A stretch of DNA of 6,248 nucleotides, taken from the NCBI GenBank assembly GCA_002293245.1, contig DBCV01000022.1, positions 1 to 6,248 on the forward strand, in the 5' to 3' direction. This document shows positions 4,970-6,248 of the stretch, piece by piece. A program made the translations under genes and the position numbers. Numbering within the stretch: position 1 is the first letter of the stretch; the number at the start of each line of letters is the position of its first letter. Origin of the DNA: Candidatus Saccharibacteria bacterium UBA949 (GTDB lineage Bacteria; Patescibacteriota; Saccharimonadia; Saccharimonadales; Saccharimonadaceae). Under the pieces are notes generated by a model, which did no database searches, was not told the DNA's origin, and saw only the letters and a list, made by a program, of their open reading frames with translations.

Positions 4970-6187
4970 ATGTCAAAAAAAGATGAGAAGTTGTTTTTGA
5001 GTGTGAATGTGGGGAGTTCGAGCCGGAAGTATGCGCTGTACCGGGGGGAAGAGATTGTGGCGGCGCTGCACTTCGAGGCCAGCGAGCAGGGGATTTTGGG
5101 GTCGCTGAAAGATGCGGCGGGGAAGAAGTCGGATGTGGCAGCGGGCATAGAGAGTTTGGCGGATGCGCCGGGGGCGGCGTTTCGGGTGTTGCGAGAGGCG
5201 GGATATTTGACAGATGCTGGTGTGGATGTTGTGGTGATGCGGTTGGTGGGAGCTGGGGATTACTTTGCGGCGGATCATATCGTAAATGAGGAGTTTCTGA
5301 CGCGGCTAGAGGCGGCCAAGGAGGATGCGCCATTGCACATTCCACCGATGTTGACGGAGTTGCGCGGGTTTCGGCAGATTTTTGGTTCGGCGCAGATTGT
5401 GGCGGTGAGCGATACGGCGTTTCATTTTGACAAGCCGGCGTATGCGATGTATTATCCGGTGGACGTGAAATTGGCGGAGGAATATGACATCAAGCGCTAT
5501 GGCTACCATGGGCTTTCGGCCGGGTATGTGGCGAATTACTTGGCGGAGAATGGGATTCGTGATGAAAAAGTGGTGGTATGCCATCTGGGTAGCGGATCGA
5601 GTTTGACGGCCTTGAAAATGTTTGAAATTGGTGGCAAGGTAGAATATAAGTCGATGGACAATACAATGGGCTATACGCCTTTGGAGGGTGTGATGATGGC
5701 GACCCGGTCGGGGTCGATTGATGTGGGGGCGGCGGTGCAGCTCAAGAAAAAACTGGGTCTGGATGATGACGGGCTGATGAAACTTTTGAACTCAAAGTCG
5801 GGGTTTTTGGGTGTGAGCGGATCAACTAATGATATGCGAGAGGTGTTTGCGCTGGCGGATAAGGGTGATGCGCGTTCGCAGCTGGCGCTGGAGATGTTTT
5901 ATTACCGGGTGAAGTTGGCGATTGGCCAGATGGCGGCGGCGTTGGGCGGAATTGACGGCTTGGTGTTTACGGCGACAATTGGGGAGCGGAATGATGTGGT
6001 GCGCCAGACAATTGTGGACGGAGTGAGCTACCTGGGCTTTAAGTTGTCGGGCGTGAAGAACGGGGCGGGGCTGGGTGCGGCCGGACATGTGGAGGTGAGC
6101 GCGCGGGGGTCAAAGCCGGTATATGTGGTGGCCTTGGATGAAACGGAACAGATGCTGCGACGGGCCAAGCTGATGATAGGTGCGTGA
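4970..6187 (+). CDS. ackA: Acetate kinase, divergent member
   Basis: Transfers phosphate between acetyl phosphate and ADP, giving acetate and ATP; cytoplasmic, sugar-kinase/actin-like fold. At 405 residues it has family length, and AAGGAG lies 7 bases before the ATG. Conserved, by hand alignment to the Methanosarcina enzyme: Asn13 and GSSS (15-18) in the first phosphate loop, Arg91, Val93, Leu122, His123, Asp148 (DTAFH), His180 (YGYHG), His205 (CHLG), TPLEG, Arg246 (TRSG), Asp288 and Arg290, and Glu391. Changed: HRVVHGG reads MRLVGAG, the usual His184 is Ala, CHLGNGAS reads CHLGSGSS, TRSGDIDP reads TRSGSIDV, and FTAGIGEN reads FTATIGER. The acetate pocket and transition-state residues remain, so activity is likely, but nucleotide or phosphate handling may differ. 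It probably consumes the acetyl phosphate made by the phosphoketolase upstream. A butyrate or propionate kinase activity cannot be excluded. Confidence 0.9.
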   Translation: MSKKDEKLFLSVNVGSSSRKYALYRGEEIVAALHFEASEQGILGSLKDAAGKKSDVAAGIESLADAPGAAFRVLREAGYLTDAGVDVVVMRLVGAGDYFAADHIVNEEFLTRLEAAKEDAPLHIPPMLTELRGFRQIFGSAQIVAVSDTAFHFDKPAYAMYYPVDVKLAEEYDIKRYGYHGLSAGYVANYLAENGIRDEKVVVCHLGSGSSLTALKMFEIGGKVEYKSMDNTMGYTPLEGVMMATRSGSIDVGAAVQLKKKLGLDDDGLMKLLNSKSGFLGVSGSTNDMREVFALADKGDARSQLALEMFYYRVKLAIGQMAAALGGIDGLVFTATIGERNDVVRQTIVDGVSYLGFKLSGVKNGAGLGAAGHVEVSARGSKPVYVVALDETEQMLRRAKLMIGA

Positions 6188-6188
6188 G

Positions 6189-6248
6189 GTGACGCGCGGG
6201 GTTGGTCAGGTTAGCGACGAGGAAACTGTGGTGATTCTACGGGAATTG
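6189..6248 (+). CDS. Possible start of a further gene, truncated by window end
   Basis: A GTG one base after the ackA stop opens a frame of 20 codons to the window edge, reading MTRGVGQVSDEETVVILREL. AGGTG (6178-6182) lies 6 bases before it, inside the end of ackA. If real it would be translationally coupled to ackA. The fragment is too short to assign and could be chance. Confidence 0.35.
   Translation, partial: MTRGVGQVSDEETVVILREL

Noticed and set aside
1..6248. CRISPR array, tRNA, rRNA, insertion sequence or attachment site
   Set aside because: No regularly spaced repeats, tRNA cloverleaf, rRNA-like stretch, transposase frame or flanking inverted repeats were found on reading both strands.

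Overview
The window reads as bacterial chromosome, compact and AT/GC-balanced, with TGA used as an ordinary stop. The gene set (an unusual phosphoglycerate mutase, a phosphoketolase, a very divergent acetate kinase and short single-gene transcription units) suggests a reduced fermentative bacterium, perhaps a Patescibacteria/CPR-type lineage. That placement is inference; no marker gene in the window fixes it.

Layout. Positions 1-825 (+) hold the C-terminal half of a cofactor-independent phosphoglycerate mutase, cut by the window edge. Facing it on the minus strand is a two-gene unit transcribed from about 1800 down to about 830. The first gene (1734-1291) encodes a soluble protein made of the cytoplasmic parts of MotA, the flagellar stator, with all membrane helices missing. 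The second (from 1291 down) encodes a FliG-C-like protein, the rotor surface that MotA touches. Their stop and start codons overlap by one base. The FliG-like frame probably carries a +1 frameshift near 913: a FliG-like tail and stop lie in the next frame, just before a terminator hairpin at 848-832. No other flagellar gene is visible.

Back-to-back with this pair, from overlapping extended -10 promoters, is a full-length phosphoketolase (1859-4282, +). It is followed by a terminator whose T-run supplies the -35 of the next promoter, a 96-nt leader with a perfect 7-bp hairpin, an unrecognised 133-residue two-helix membrane protein with a coiled coil (4432-4833), a strong terminator, and then acetate kinase (4970-6187) with its own promoter. 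A possible further gene starts with GTG at 6189 and runs off the window.

Metabolic logic: phosphoketolase splits xylulose-5-P (and possibly fructose-6-P) into a glycolytic phosphate and acetyl phosphate. Acetate kinase turns acetyl phosphate into acetate and ATP, and phosphoglycerate mutase serves the lower glycolytic arm. Together they fit a heterolactic or bifid-type fermentation that needs no phosphotransacetylase.

The most interesting item is the MotA/FliG pair. It preserves a stator-rotor contact without a membrane anchor and without visible flagellar context, which suggests reuse of this protein interface for something other than swimming.
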